From assembly GCF_003002915.1 (NCBI RefSeq), contig NZ_PVTG01000008.1:124001-188000 (forward strand): a stretch of 64,000 bases of DNA. The letters run 5' to 3'. Below, one piece after another: positions 8,713 to 17,048 of this stretch. The position numbers were made by a program, and so were the translations under genes. The stretch's first letter is position 1; every line of letters begins with the position of its first letter. This stretch comes from Geodermatophilus tzadiensis (lineage in GTDB: Bacteria > Actinomycetota > Actinomycetes > Mycobacteriales > Geodermatophilaceae). Below the pieces are notes generated by a model. That model was given only the letters and a program-made list of their open reading frames with translations, was not told the origin of the DNA and searched no databases.

Positions 8713-9915
8713 TCAGGCTCCGCCGAACAGGGTCCGGGTCAGCGCGGTCCGACGGACCAGCAGGTCGTAGACGAGCAGCGTGACGACGGCGGACAGCGCG
8801 CAGATCAGCAGGTACTCCAAAGCCGGGTGCAGCGGACTGCCGACGACGAGGTAGGCCACCGCGACCAGGACCGGCTGGTGCAGCACGTACCAGGGCAGCA
8901 CCGCCGCGGTGACGTAGCCGACGACCCGGACGTCCCGCGCGCCGTCGCGCCCCGCGCGGCCGGACGGAGGTCGCAGCCGGGCCAGCCCGCCGAGGACCGC
9001 CACGACCGCGCACCACCCTGCTGCGCCGAACGCCGCCCTCCCGGCGAGGGTGAGCGGGTCACGGTCGAGCAGGAGGTCGGCCTCCCCGCCGAGCACGGCC
9101 GCGCCTGCACCGACCAGCAGTGCGACGGCGGCCACGGCGGCCGGGCCTGCGTCGCGGCGCACCGCCCGGCGGAAGCGCACATCGGTGGCCAGGACCACCC
9201 CGGCGGCGAAGAAGACCAGGTAGCCGAGGACGTTGCCCGCGGCGATCCCCTCGTCCAGGCCGAGTCCGGCGGCGATCCCTGCCAGGAGGACCGCGGGCAG
9301 CAGGACGATGCCGCGCCGTCCCACCCCGTCGGCCAGCGCACGCACCGCCCTCCGGCCGTGGGCGGAGCCCAGCCAGCCGAGGAGCGGCACCACCGCCAGC
9401 GAGTACAGGAGCAGGAGGTGGAGGAACCACAGGTGCCCCGTCTCGAAGCCCCGGCCGTCGGCAGCGGGCTGGAGGACGAACGGGAACTCCGACCACTCCC
9501 ACCGCACCCGGAAGAAGCGGGGCCAGAAGGCCCAGTAGGACTCGGTGTAGCCAGGGTCCGCGCGCAGCCGGAGCCACACCGGCAGCGGGACGAGCAGCAC
9601 GGTGCCCACCACCTGCGGGACGAGCAGCCGCCGCAGCCGCCGACGCAGGTGGTCACCGGCTCCGTGGGCCTGCCAGGAGTGCCAGGTCCCGATGCCGGCG
9701 GCCAGGAACAGCAGCGGCATCGCCACCACCACGACAGGGGCGACGATCGGCAGGAGGTCGGCGGTGCGTTCGCTCTTGACGTAGAAGTCGTCGGTCGCGT
9801 CGAACACCAGCAGGGCGTGGAACGGGATGAGGCCTCCGACGACGACCGCCCGTGCCAGGTCGAGTCCGGGCCACCGGTCGACCCGCCCCGACGTCTCCGC
9901 CGCCGTCGTCGCCAT
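8713..9915 (-). CDS. Acyltransferase family 3 integral membrane protein
   Basis: 400 residues, about ten membrane segments, with the acyltransferase-3 signature at the start (RVDRWPGLDLARAVVVGGLIPFHALLVFD) and the typical GHLWFLHLLLLYSLAVVPLL in the middle. Members move acyl groups onto sugars, peptidoglycan or lipids at the membrane; the closest architecture is the OpgC-like/YfiQ group. The ATG at 9915 follows a GGAGGG ribosome site by about 7 nt. It stands alone, with long gene-poor DNA upstream, so its substrate cannot be guessed from neighbours. Confidence 0.85.
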   Translation of the reverse strand: MATTAAETSGRVDRWPGLDLARAVVVGGLIPFHALLVFDATDDFYVKSERTADLLPIVAPVVVVAMPLLFLAAGIGTWHSWQAHGAGDHLRRRLRRLLVPQVVGTVLLVPLPVWLRLRADPGYTESYWAFWPRFFRVRWEWSEFPFVLQPAADGRGFETGHLWFLHLLLLYSLAVVPLLGWLGSAHGRRAVRALADGVGRRGIVLLPAVLLAGIAAGLGLDEGIAAGNVLGYLVFFAAGVVLATDVRFRRAVRRDAGPAAVAAVALLVGAGAAVLGGEADLLLDRDPLTLAGRAAFGAAGWCAVVAVLGGLARLRPPSGRAGRDGARDVRVVGYVTAAVLPWYVLHQPVLVAVAYLVVGSPLHPALEYLLICALSAVVTLLVYDLLVRRTALTRTLFGGA

Positions 9916-10037
9916 GAGGAGTCCCTCCGCGCTGCTCGGTCGCCAGCACGGTCGCAGCCCCGCCGGGGCATGTCGAGGGGCCGGGCCGCCCACGCTCCCC
10001 CGGCACCCCGCCTCGGCTGCACCCGCCCGCGGAGCCG

Positions 10038-10078
10038 CCACCGGCCCGGCTCCCCGAGCGGGGGAACCGGGCCGGTGG
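10038..10078. terminator. Long GC-rich hairpin
   Basis: CCACCGGCCCGG (10038-10049) pairs with CCGGGCCGGTGG (10067-10078), and the inner CTCCCC/GGGGGA continues the stem with one interruption, closing on a GAGC loop. There is no U-tract, as is common in high-GC actinobacteria. A closely similar hairpin lies at 12138-12178. Confidence 0.55.
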
Positions 10079-10166
10079 GCGGACCGAGCCAGCCGGGCAG
10101 ACGTCCTGCCGGCCACGTCCGGGACACCACTGTCCGCGCCGGCGTCTGGTGCCCTGCACAACGAGA

Positions 10167-10197
10167 GCAGGCCCGCACCCGATCGGTGCGGACCTGC
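10167..10197. terminator. Hairpin, 13-bp arms with one mismatch
   Basis: GCAGGCCCGCACC and GGTGCGGACCTGC flank a 5-nt CGATC loop. It lies about 300 bp beyond the stop of the alpha/beta hydrolase gene on the minus strand and could end that transcript. Confidence 0.4.
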
Positions 10198-10500
10198 TGC
10201 TGCGCCGGCGTTCTGCGTCACCTGCTCGTCGCGCGTGTCGGTGTCCGGGGGCGGCGATGACAGAGGCCTCCTGGACGACCGCCCAGTCATGGGTCGCACG
10301 TCCCGCAGGTCGTCACGAGCCCGTGTGCGACTCCGCGAGCGCGCGGGAGGACCGCACTGGCGACCGGGCCGGGGTCGTCGGTCGCCGCTTCCTCCACGTG
10401 CGGCGACAGCACGGTGGTGCTCTCGGCAGCGCAGGGGAAGACGCCGTGGTCGCCGGCAGTGCCAACCGGCAGTGTGCAGCCGCGCGCCGGCCGGATGCGC

Positions 10501-11439
10501 TCAGGGCGCCGGCGTCGGGGACGCCCCTGCGCCAGCTGCTCGTCGGAACCAGTCGAGCGCGAGGTCGGCGACGGCGGCAGGCGCGTCGTCGGTGACGAAG
10601 TGCGCCGCGTCCTCGACGTAGGCGAACTCGGCGCGGTCGGCGTACCGCTCCGGATGGCGGCAGACGCGTCCGATGATCGCTTCGTTCCAGTAGCGGTCGC
10701 GGCGGCCGAAGACGAAGAGGGTGGGCACCGTGAGCCGGCGGCGCCGGTAGACACCGCGAGCCATGCGCATGCCCTCGGGCACGGCGATGCCACGGGTGAG
10801 CGTGCGGACGGCGGCGTCGACGTCGGGACGGCGCATCGGGGCGAGGTGGGCCTCGACGGTCGTCGCTGCCATCGGCTGGGCGACGTACCTCGTGGAGAAG
10901 ATGCCGGCCAGGGAGGCGCCCGGGCGGTGCCAGATGAAGGAGGGGAGGTGCCGGAAGCCCGGTGCGACCCTCGGGTTCATCGTCATGAAGCCGGGCGGCA
11001 CGGAGAGCTGCACCGCCGTCCGCACCCGCTCCGGGTGGTCGTAGCTGAGCTGCATCGCGGTGATCGCGCCCAGGTCGTGCGAGACGAGGTGGACGCGCTC
11101 GACCTGGAGGACGTCGAGGAGGGCGAGCAGGTCGCCGAGACGGGTTTCGCGTCCGACACGGGGATCGTCGGCCACGGTCCAACCGGCCCCGCGCAGGTCG
11201 GGGCAGAGGACGCGGTGACCGCGTGCGGCGATGGCCGGGGCCACGGCACGCCACTGCCACCAGTGCTGGGGGAACCCGTGCAGCAGCACGACCGGGTCGC
11301 CCTCGCCGATGGCGGCGAGGTGCGTGCGCAGGCCGGGTGTCCCGACGACGTGGTGCTCGAAGCCGGGGGCCTCTGGCAGCGGCGGAGACCACGCCGACAG
11401 GTCGACGGGACGGATGGCGCGGGGCCCGGACACGTCCAT
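10501..11439 (-). CDS. Alpha/beta-fold hydrolase, epoxide hydrolase-like
   Basis: 312 residues. The oxyanion motif HGFPQHWWQW is followed by a nucleophile elbow reading VSHDLGAITA, with Asp in the nucleophile place. A catalytic acid is visible in FGRRDRYWNE and a late His in DAAHFV. An Asp nucleophile with HGFP points to epoxide hydrolase (or haloalkane dehalogenase) rather than an esterase; the cap region contains SFIWHRPGASLAGIFSTRY. The ATG is preceded by GGGGAGG at 5-nt spacing. It is divergent from a TetR gene 78 bp away and two inverted repeats sit between them, so it is probably that repressor's target. Confidence 0.87.
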   Translation of the reverse strand: MDVSGPRAIRPVDLSAWSPPLPEAPGFEHHVVGTPGLRTHLAAIGEGDPVVLLHGFPQHWWQWRAVAPAIAARGHRVLCPDLRGAGWTVADDPRVGRETRLGDLLALLDVLQVERVHLVSHDLGAITAMQLSYDHPERVRTAVQLSVPPGFMTMNPRVAPGFRHLPSFIWHRPGASLAGIFSTRYVAQPMAATTVEAHLAPMRRPDVDAAVRTLTRGIAVPEGMRMARGVYRRRRLTVPTLFVFGRRDRYWNEAIIGRVCRHPERYADRAEFAYVEDAAHFVTDDAPAAVADLALDWFRRAAGAGASPTPAP

Positions 11440-11465
11440 GCCGACCTCCCCTTCGCACGGAGGAC

Positions 11466-11479
11466 ACTACGTTCGTAGT
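11466..11479. promoter_or_regulatory. Candidate TetR operator (palindrome ACTACGTTCGTAGT)
   Basis: A perfect palindrome with 6-bp arms lies between the divergent hydrolase and TetR genes and overlaps a minus-strand TAGTGT (11464-11469) that could be the hydrolase -10. This is the usual place for an autoregulating TetR repressor site. Confidence 0.6.
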
Positions 11480-11483
11480 AGGC

Positions 11484-11500
11484 AGGTCCATGGTGGACCT
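11484..11500. promoter_or_regulatory. Second inverted repeat, AGGTCCA-TGG-TGGACCT
   Basis: Exact 7-bp arms with a 3-bp centre lie 18-34 bp upstream of the TetR start codon. It is either a second operator half-spaced from the first palindrome or a hairpin in the TetR leader. Confidence 0.45.
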
Positions 11501-11517
11501 CCGGAGAGGAGACGTCC

Positions 11518-12099
11518 ATGCCCGCGGCCACCCGAGAGCGCGCGCTCGAGGCGGCCGTGGAGCTGCTGGGCGCGCAGGGCGTGCGCGCACTCACCCATGC
11601 TCGTGTCGACACCCGCGCGGGCCTCCCGCCCGGATCGACGTCGAACTGGTTCCGCACCCGCCGGGCGTTGCTCAGCGGCATCGTCGACTGGATAGCGGAG
11701 CGAGAGCGCGCCGACTTCGACCCGGGCGCGCTGCCGACGGTCTCGAACGTCGAAGAGCTCGTCGAGGGCCTGTGCGCCATGACGGACCTGCAGTCCGGGA
11801 GGTTCGCCGCGCGCACCCGCGCCCGCTACGCGCTGTTCCTCGAGCTCGCCGACGACCCTGAGCTCGGCGAGCCGCTGCGGCGGCAGCGCCGGCTGTTCGA
11901 GCGGTGGACCGAGGGGATCGTGACCGCCGTCGGTGTGGCCGACCCCACGCCCGCCACCAGGGTCCTCATGGCCCTCGCCGACGGTCTGCTGCTGCACCGG
12001 CTCACCGTCGACCCCGGGCTCGACATGCGCCCCGCCGTCGAACGCGCAGTGCGCGCCCTGGCGCAGTCTCCGGGCGCAGCGCCGACGACGACCGAGTGA
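11518..12099 (+). CDS. TetR-family transcriptional regulator
   Basis: 193 residues, normal for the family. The N-terminal helix-turn-helix reads ALEAAVELLGAQGVRALTH followed by GLPPGSTSNWFRTRRAL, where the usual YYHF recognition helix is replaced by SNWFRT. The C-terminal ligand-binding half is helical and includes RYALFLELADDPEL. A GGAGAGGAG ribosome site precedes the ATG. Divergent from the epoxide-hydrolase-like gene, with two inverted repeats in the shared 78 bp, so it most likely represses that gene and itself. The ligand is unknown. Confidence 0.9.
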   Translation: MPAATRERALEAAVELLGAQGVRALTHARVDTRAGLPPGSTSNWFRTRRALLSGIVDWIAERERADFDPGALPTVSNVEELVEGLCAMTDLQSGRFAARTRARYALFLELADDPELGEPLRRQRRLFERWTEGIVTAVGVADPTPATRVLMALADGLLLHRLTVDPGLDMRPAVERAVRALAQSPGAAPTTTE

Positions 12100-12137
12100 T
12101 CGACGCGAGGTCGGGACAGGTGAACGGCTCCTCGGCC

Positions 12138-12178
12138 GTCACCGGCCCGGTCCCCCTGAGGAGAACCGGGCCGGTGAC
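12138..12178. terminator. Hairpin between convergent TetR and nrdJ genes
   Basis: GTCACCGGCCCGG (12138-12150) and CCGGGCCGGTGAC (12166-12178) form a perfect 13-bp stem around a 15-nt loop. It sits between two convergent stops, so it can end both transcripts. It resembles the hairpin at 10038-10078, sharing ACCGGCCCGG and GAACCGGGCCGGTG-like halves. Confidence 0.65.
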
Positions 12179-12262
12179 GATCTCGATGGTCAGGAGTGTC
12201 CTGCTGGCCAGGGCCAGGACATCGCTGTCCAGGTCAGCAGCACAGGCTCCTGGCCGATCACC

Positions 12263-15124
12263 TCAGGAGCAGCCGCTGGTGGAGCCGCAGCCCTCGCAGA
12301 CGTAGCAGCTGCCGGCCGGGCGCATCTTCGTGCCGCAGGTCATGCACAGCGGCGCGTCGGTGGCGGTCCCGGTGACCAGCTCGAGGAGCTCGGCCGAGGA
12401 GTGGGCCTCCTTGACCGGCTTGTCGGCGACCTCCGGCTTGGCCGGGCCCTCGGTCGGCACCGAGCTGCGCAGCGCCTCGACGTCGACCTCCTCCTCCTCG
12501 ACGACGTCCGCCGTGGAGGCCGAGCCGTAGCTCCCGGCCACCTGGGCGGCGCGCTCCTCGGCGCTGAAGATGCCGAGGGTGGCCCGCGTGTCCACGGGCA
12601 GGTGGTCGAGGGCCAGGCGCCGGAAGATGTAGTCCATCACCGACTGGGCGATCCGGATGTCGGGGTCGTCGGTCATGCCGGCCGGCTCGAAGCGCATGTT
12701 GGTGAACTTCTGGATGTAGGTCTCCAGCGGCACACCGTGCTGCAGCGCGATCGAGATGCCGATCGAGAAGGCGTCCATGACACCGGCCAGGGTCGAGCCC
12801 TGCTTGCCCAGCTTGAGGAACACCTCGCCGAGGCTGCCGTCCTCGTACATCCCGGCGGTCATGTAGCCCTCGGCGCCGGCGACGCTGAACGACGTCGTCA
12901 TGCTCTGCCGCTTCTTCGGCAGCCGGCGGCGCACCGGGTGCGACGTGGTGGCGACCGGCGCCGCCTCGACCTCGACCTTGGTCTCGGCCTTCTTCGCCTT
13001 GGCGTCGGACAGCGGCTGGCCGACCTTGCAGTTGTCGCGGTAGATCGCCAGTGCCTTGAGGCCGAGCTTCCAGCCCTGGAAGTAGATGTTCTCGACGTCC
13101 TCGACGGTCGCCGTCTCCGGCATGTTGACCGTCTTGCTGATGGCGCCGGAGATGAACGGCTGCACCGCGGCCATCATCCGGACGTGGCCCATCGGGGAGA
13201 TGGCCCGCTCGCCCATGGCGCAGTCGAACACCTCGTAGTGCTCCGGGCGCAGGCTCGGCGCGTCGACGACGTGGCCGTGCTCGGCGATGTACTCGACGAT
13301 CGCCTCGACCTGCTCGTCCTGGTAGCCGAGGCTCTTCAGCGCCCGCGGGACCGTCTGGTTGACGATCTGCATGGACCCGCCGCCGACCAGCTTCTTGTAC
13401 TTGACCAGCGAGAAGTCCGGCTCGATGCCGGTCGTGTCGCAGTCCATCATGAAGCCGATGGTCCCGGTGGGGGCCAGCACCGAGGCCTGCGCGTTCCGCC
13501 AACCGTGGTCGGCGCCGATCTCCAGGCACTCCTGCCACTGGGCGGTGGCGGCCTTGAGCACGTCGGCGTCGTCGGCACCGACCGGGCGGATGGCGTCGTT
13601 GGCCGCGGCGTGCTTGCGCATGACCCGCGCGTGGGCGTCGGCGTTGCGGGCGAAGCCCTCGTAGGCGCCGACGATGCCGGCCAGCTCGGCCGAGCGGCGG
13701 TAGGCGGTGCCGGTCATCAGCGAGGTGATCGCCGCGGCCAGCGTCTGGCCACCGCGCGAGTCGTACGCGTGGCCGGTCGCCATGAGCAGCGCGCCGAGGT
13801 TGGCGTAGCCGATGCCCAGCTGCCGGTAGGCGCGGGTGGTGTCCCCGATCGGGTCGGTCGGGAAGTCGGCGAAGCAGATCGAGATGTCCATCGCGGTGAT
13901 GACCAGCTCGACGGCCCTGGTGAAGGTCCGGGCGTCGAACGTGCCGTCGGCCTTGAGGAACTTCATGAGGTTCAGCGACGCCAGGTTGCACGAGCTGTTG
14001 TCCAGGCTCATGTACTCAGAGCACGGGTTGGACGCGTTGATCCGGCCGGTCTCGGGGTTGGTGTGCCAGTCGTTGATCGTGTCGTCGTACTGGATGCCGG
14101 GGTCGGCGCACTCCCACGCGGCCTGGGTGACCTTGCGGAACAGGTCCTTGGCGTCGACGGTCTCGATGACCGAGCCGTCGAGGCGGGCGCGCAGGCCGAA
14201 GTCGGTGCCGTCCTCCACCGCGCGCATGAACTCGTCGGAGACGCGGACGGAGTTGTTGGCGTTCTGGTACTGGACGCTGGTGATGTCCTTGCCGCCGAGG
14301 TCCATGTCGTACCCGGCGTCGCGCAGCGCGCGGATCTTGTCCTCCTCGCGCGCCTTGGTCTCGATGAACTCCTCGATGTCGGGGTGGTCGATGTCGAGGA
14401 CGACCATCTTGGCCGCGCGCCGGGTGGCCCCGCCGGACTTGATGGTCCCGGCGGAGGCATCGGCACCGCGCATGAAGCTGACCGGGCCCGAGGCGGTGCC
14501 GCCGGAGGACAGCAGCTCCTTGGACGAGCGGATCCGGGAGAGGTTCAGGCCGGCGCCCGAGCCGCCCTTGAAGATCAGCCCCTCCTCCCGGTACCAGTTG
14601 AGGATCGAGTCCATCGTGTCGTCGACGGCGAGGATGAAGCAGGCGCTGACCTGCTGCGGGGCGCTGGTGCCGACGTTGAACCACACGGGGCTGTTGAAGC
14701 TGAACACCTGGTGCAGCAGCATCCAGGTCAGCTCGTGCTCGAAGATCTCGGCATCGCCCTCGCTGGCGAAGTAGCCGTGCTCGCGGCCGGCGGCGCCGTA
14801 GGTGAGCACCACCCGGTCGATCAGCTGGCGCAGGCTGCTCTCGCGCTGCGGGGTGCCGACGGCGCCGCGGAAGTACTTCGTGGTGACGATGTTGGTGGCG
14901 TTGATGCTCCACTCGGCGGGGAACTCCACGCCGCGCTGCTCGAAGTTGACCGAGCCGTCGCGCCAGTTGGTCATGACGACGTCGCGTCGCTCCCAGGTCA
15001 CCTCGTCGTAGGGGTGCACCCCGGCGGTGGTGTAGACCCGCTTGACCTTCAGGCCCTTCCCCCTGGTCGGCGCCTTGGCGGCCCGACGCGTGCGGCCTGA
15101 CAAGCGGTCCTCGATCTCGGTCAC
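12263..15124 (-). CDS. nrdJ: Vitamin B12-dependent (class II) ribonucleoside-diphosphate reductase
   Basis: 953 residues. It reduces ribonucleotides to deoxyribonucleotides using adenosylcobalamin, so it needs no oxygen and no small subunit. The core has SFNSPVWFN, ACFILAVDDTMDSI, FKGGSGAGLNLS, the catalytic NPCSEYMSLDNSSCNLASLN, and APTGTIGFMMDCDTTGIEP. The C-terminus (about 925-953) carries two CxxCG pairs (CMTCG...CEGCG), the redox or zinc tail usual in actinobacterial NrdJ. The GTG at 15124 follows GAGGGAGAG, a good ribosome site; the frame stays open upstream, but that part lacks family sequence. It lies 130 bp downstream of nrdR on the same strand and is probably controlled by the NrdR-boxed promoter there. 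Confidence 0.97.
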   Translation of the reverse strand: MTEIEDRLSGRTRRAAKAPTRGKGLKVKRVYTTAGVHPYDEVTWERRDVVMTNWRDGSVNFEQRGVEFPAEWSINATNIVTTKYFRGAVGTPQRESSLRQLIDRVVLTYGAAGREHGYFASEGDAEIFEHELTWMLLHQVFSFNSPVWFNVGTSAPQQVSACFILAVDDTMDSILNWYREEGLIFKGGSGAGLNLSRIRSSKELLSSGGTASGPVSFMRGADASAGTIKSGGATRRAAKMVVLDIDHPDIEEFIETKAREEDKIRALRDAGYDMDLGGKDITSVQYQNANNSVRVSDEFMRAVEDGTDFGLRARLDGSVIETVDAKDLFRKVTQAAWECADPGIQYDDTINDWHTNPETGRINASNPCSEYMSLDNSSCNLASLNLMKFLKADGTFDARTFTRAVELVITAMDISICFADFPTDPIGDTTRAYRQLGIGYANLGALLMATGHAYDSRGGQTLAAAITSLMTGTAYRRSAELAGIVGAYEGFARNADAHARVMRKHAAANDAIRPVGADDADVLKAATAQWQECLEIGADHGWRNAQASVLAPTGTIGFMMDCDTTGIEPDFSLVKYKKLVGGGSMQIVNQTVPRALKSLGYQDEQVEAIVEYIAEHGHVVDAPSLRPEHYEVFDCAMGERAISPMGHVRMMAAVQPFISGAISKTVNMPETATVEDVENIYFQGWKLGLKALAIYRDNCKVGQPLSDAKAKKAETKVEVEAAPVATTSHPVRRRLPKKRQSMTTSFSVAGAEGYMTAGMYEDGSLGEVFLKLGKQGSTLAGVMDAFSIGISIALQHGVPLETYIQKFTNMRFEPAGMTDDPDIRIAQSVMDYIFRRLALDHLPVDTRATLGIFSAEERAAQVAGSYGSASTADVVEEEEVDVEALRSSVPTEGPAKPEVADKPVKEAHSSAELLELVTGTATDAPLCMTCGTKMRPAGSCYVCEGCGSTSGCS

Positions 15125-15254
15125 GAGCTCTCCCTCGGTGAGTGGTGAGGCGGCTGGGGAAGAGAGCCGCACTCTGTCTAGCGGGTGGTGCTGACGGTTT
15201 CCGGTGGTGCGGGGCGGGCCGGCGGCGCTGCCGGCCGGGGCTGGGGTGCGGCGG

Positions 15255-15800
15255 TCAGCCGTCGCGGGCGGCCGACGGGCTGCGGGCGCTCCCCCGGCGG
15301 CGGGGCGCCGGGGGCTCGATCTGCAGCCCGGGCAGCGGCGGGGTGCCACCGCGGTGGTGGCGCATGCGCAGCTCGGTGATCTCCTTCTCGAAGTCCTCCA
15401 CCGAGCTGAAGGCGCGGTAGACGCTGGCGAAGCGGAGGTAGGCCACCTCGTCGAGCTCCCGCAGCGGCTGGAGGATGGCCAGGCCCACCTCGTTGCTGGG
15501 CACCTCGGCCACACCGCTGGCGCGGATGGCGTCCTCCACCTGCTGGGCGAGCTGCTGCAACTGGTCCTCGTCGACCGGCCGGCCCTGGCAGGCGCGGCGG
15601 ACGCCGGCGACGACCTTCGACCGGTTGAACGGCTCGCTGACGCCGCTGCGCTTGACCACGGCGAGCACCGCCTCCTCCACGGTCGTGAAGCGACGGCCGC
15701 AGGCCGGGCACGAGCGACGGCGGCGGGTGGTGGCCCCCTCGTCGGCCTCACGCGAGTCGATCACCCGGCTGTCGGGGTTGTGGCAGAACGGGCAGCGCAC
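15255..15800 (-). CDS. nrdR: Transcriptional repressor NrdR
   Basis: 181 residues. The N-terminal zinc ribbon uses C3, C6, C31 and C34 (CPFC...CPAC), followed by an ATP-cone domain (about 46-136; [16 protein letters not shown]). NrdR senses dATP/ATP and represses ribonucleotide reductase genes at paired NrdR boxes. The C-terminal 35 residues are Pro/Arg-rich and variable. First gene of an nrdR-nrdJ unit; two NrdR boxes in its own promoter indicate autoregulation. Confidence 0.97.
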   Translation of the reverse strand: MRCPFCHNPDSRVIDSREADEGATTRRRRSCPACGRRFTTVEEAVLAVVKRSGVSEPFNRSKVVAGVRRACQGRPVDEDQLQQLAQQVEDAIRASGVAEVPSNEVGLAILQPLRELDEVAYLRFASVYRAFSSVEDFEKEITELRMRHHRGGTPPLPGLQIEPPAPRRRGSARSPSAARDG

Positions 15801-15891
15801 TGCGGATCACCTCCCTCCGCGGACGGTGGCGTCGGCGGCCGGACGGGGCTCGCGGGGAGCTCGCTCGACGTCGACGTGTGGACTTCCCTGG

Positions 15892-15910
15892 GGACATCCG
15901 GTGGATGTCC
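15892..15910 (-). promoter_or_regulatory. Small hairpin in the nrdR leader
   Basis: Exact 8-bp arms around a 3-nt centre, lying between the predicted transcription start (about 15967) and the nrdR start codon (15800). It may be structural only. Confidence 0.35.
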
Positions 15911-15959
15911 TCGGGAGGTCCTGAGGACGGCCTGTGGACGACTTCCGGCTGTGCAACTA

Positions 15960-16003
15960 CTAGATGTAGGGGGACCCTAGGTCGCGCAACACAAGATCTG
16001 CAA
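15960..16003 (-). promoter_or_regulatory. nrdR promoter with two NrdR boxes
   Basis: On the minus strand TTGCAG (15998-16003) and TAGGGT (15974-15979) are 18 bp apart. NrdR-box cores CTACATCTAG (15960-15969, full match to CwAnATnTwG) and GCAGATCTTG (15992-16001, right half matching) have centres 32 bp apart, about three helical turns, the spacing known for NrdR. One box covers the -35/spacer and the other the start region. Confidence 0.75.
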
Positions 16004-16228
16004 GTCGACAGCGGGCGTGTCTCTTCCGCCGAGACGTGCTCGTGACCCAGTGGTGACCAGGGGCGAGCAGATCCCCCACCCGTCACACGACACGCCGGGG
16101 GACCGCGCGTGTCGGCGCGCACGCCATCGCTAGGCGGTGTACGCCCTCCTCCCCCGGACGCACGCCGGCCCGGGCGGCGGGCCGTCTCCGGCCGCGGCCG
16201 CCCGGGCCGGGGAACGTGCGGGAGCCGC

Positions 16229-16891
16229 CTACCGCGTGGGGCGGACGGCGGGACGCCCGCCGCGTGGGTGCGACCCGAGGTCGTCGAGGCGGATCCGGCG
16301 GGTGACCATGTCGGGCTCCACGGGCGGAACACCGGTCGGGACGGCGGCCGGGACAGCGGCCGGGGCGGCGGCCGCGTCGGCGACCGGGGCCGACGCGGCG
16401 GTCAGGGCGGGCATCTCGACGGTCAGCGCGCGGTGCCGGCCGGTGTCCGCGGGGGCGCGGTGCCGACCCGCGGTGACCGAGCCGGCGGCGGGCTGCTCGG
16501 CGGTGACGTCGCCCCCGTGGCGGCGACCGGCGCGCCGGGTCCGGCCGCCCGGCTGCACGGCGGTCATGGCCACCGTCGGCGCGGGGGCCGGCCCGGACGC
16601 CGGCACCGCCACGGCTCCCGTGGCCGACGCGCCGGGGGCCGCGCCGGCGAGCGCGAGGTGGCGCTCGGGCAGCCGGACGGCGGCGAGGTCGATCCAGCGG
16701 CCCTCGCCGTCGGCGGCGGGCAGCGGACCGGGCCGCTCGTCGCGCGCGCGGACGAGCGCCTGGCAGCCCCCGGCGTCGTCGTGCCGCCAGCCCAGCATGC
16801 CGCCGGGCACCCAGGCGCCGTCGAGGAGGACCTCGACGTCCTGCGGGGCGCGGAAGACGACCGAGGCTGCGCTGTTCACGGCTGCTGACAC
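16229..16891 (-). CDS. Uncharacterised actinobacterial protein with a short N-terminal domain and disordered tail
   Basis: 220 residues from GTG 16891 (a second GTG at 16879 is possible). Residues about 10-75 look folded and conserved (DVEVLLDGAWVPGGMLGW, GRWIDLAAVRLPERHLAL), like a small beta-barrel. The middle is Ala/Pro/Val-rich low complexity, and a short charged motif (MVTRRIRLDDLG) lies near the end. I do not recognise a family. It sits downstream of the LysM gene on the same strand, 157 bp away, next to the lexA SOS locus. Its bias toward G/C in third positions supports coding on this strand. Confidence 0.65.
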   Translation of the reverse strand: MSAAVNSAASVVFRAPQDVEVLLDGAWVPGGMLGWRHDDAGGCQALVRARDERPGPLPAADGEGRWIDLAAVRLPERHLALAGAAPGASATGAVAVPASGPAPAPTVAMTAVQPGGRTRRAGRRHGGDVTAEQPAAGSVTAGRHRAPADTGRHRALTVEMPALTAASAPVADAAAAPAAVPAAVPTGVPPVEPDMVTRRIRLDDLGSHPRGGRPAVRPTR

Positions 16892-17048
16892 GCGTTCGAC
16901 CGTAGGTGCCCGACCGGCGCGGACCCGGGAACGACCCCGCGCGGAGGGTTGACGAACTCGGCGCCGTGACCTCGTCCATGTCTGCCGGGCCGCCGCGTGC
17001 CGGGTCGCTGCCCGCCGGGCACGGGTCGCCGGCCGGGGTGCGGGCCGG

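Larger units (their letters stand above)
9916..10500. other. 585-bp stretch without a convincing gene
   Basis: The stretch contains two strong hairpins (10038-10078 and 10167-10197). On the minus strand a frame of about 65 codons (10287 to about 10480, ending GLVTTCGTCDP) has mostly G/C third positions but no ribosome site or recognisable domain. It may be a decayed gene end or chance. No tRNA-like or repeat-derived sequence was seen. Confidence 0.5.
15801..16228. other. 428-bp intergenic region upstream of nrdR
   Basis: It holds the nrdR promoter with two NrdR boxes (15960-16003) and a leader of roughly 165 nt containing a GGACATCC/GGATGTCC hairpin (15892-15910). The part from 16010 to 16228 shows no gene or motif I can name. 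I looked for a cobalamin riboswitch core and did not see one. Confidence 0.6.

Noticed and set aside
10149..10595. 148-codon plus-strand frame in the gene-poor stretch
   Set aside because: Starts inside a hairpin region, has no ribosome site, overlaps the end of the hydrolase gene antisense, and is Arg/Ala-rich low complexity.
12181..12262. Further CTGG/CCAG hairpins after 12178
   Set aside because: Short and imperfect; the strong hairpin just before already explains termination.
15801..16228. Cobalamin riboswitch controlling B12-dependent nrdJ
   Set aside because: No recognisable B12-box or conserved core; the promoter has NrdR boxes instead.
16874..16900. Possible SOS box at the start of the 16229-16891 gene
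   Set aside because: Only the TCGAAC half is present; the other half (GTCAGC) matches GTTCGA at 3 of 6 positions and overlaps the start codon.
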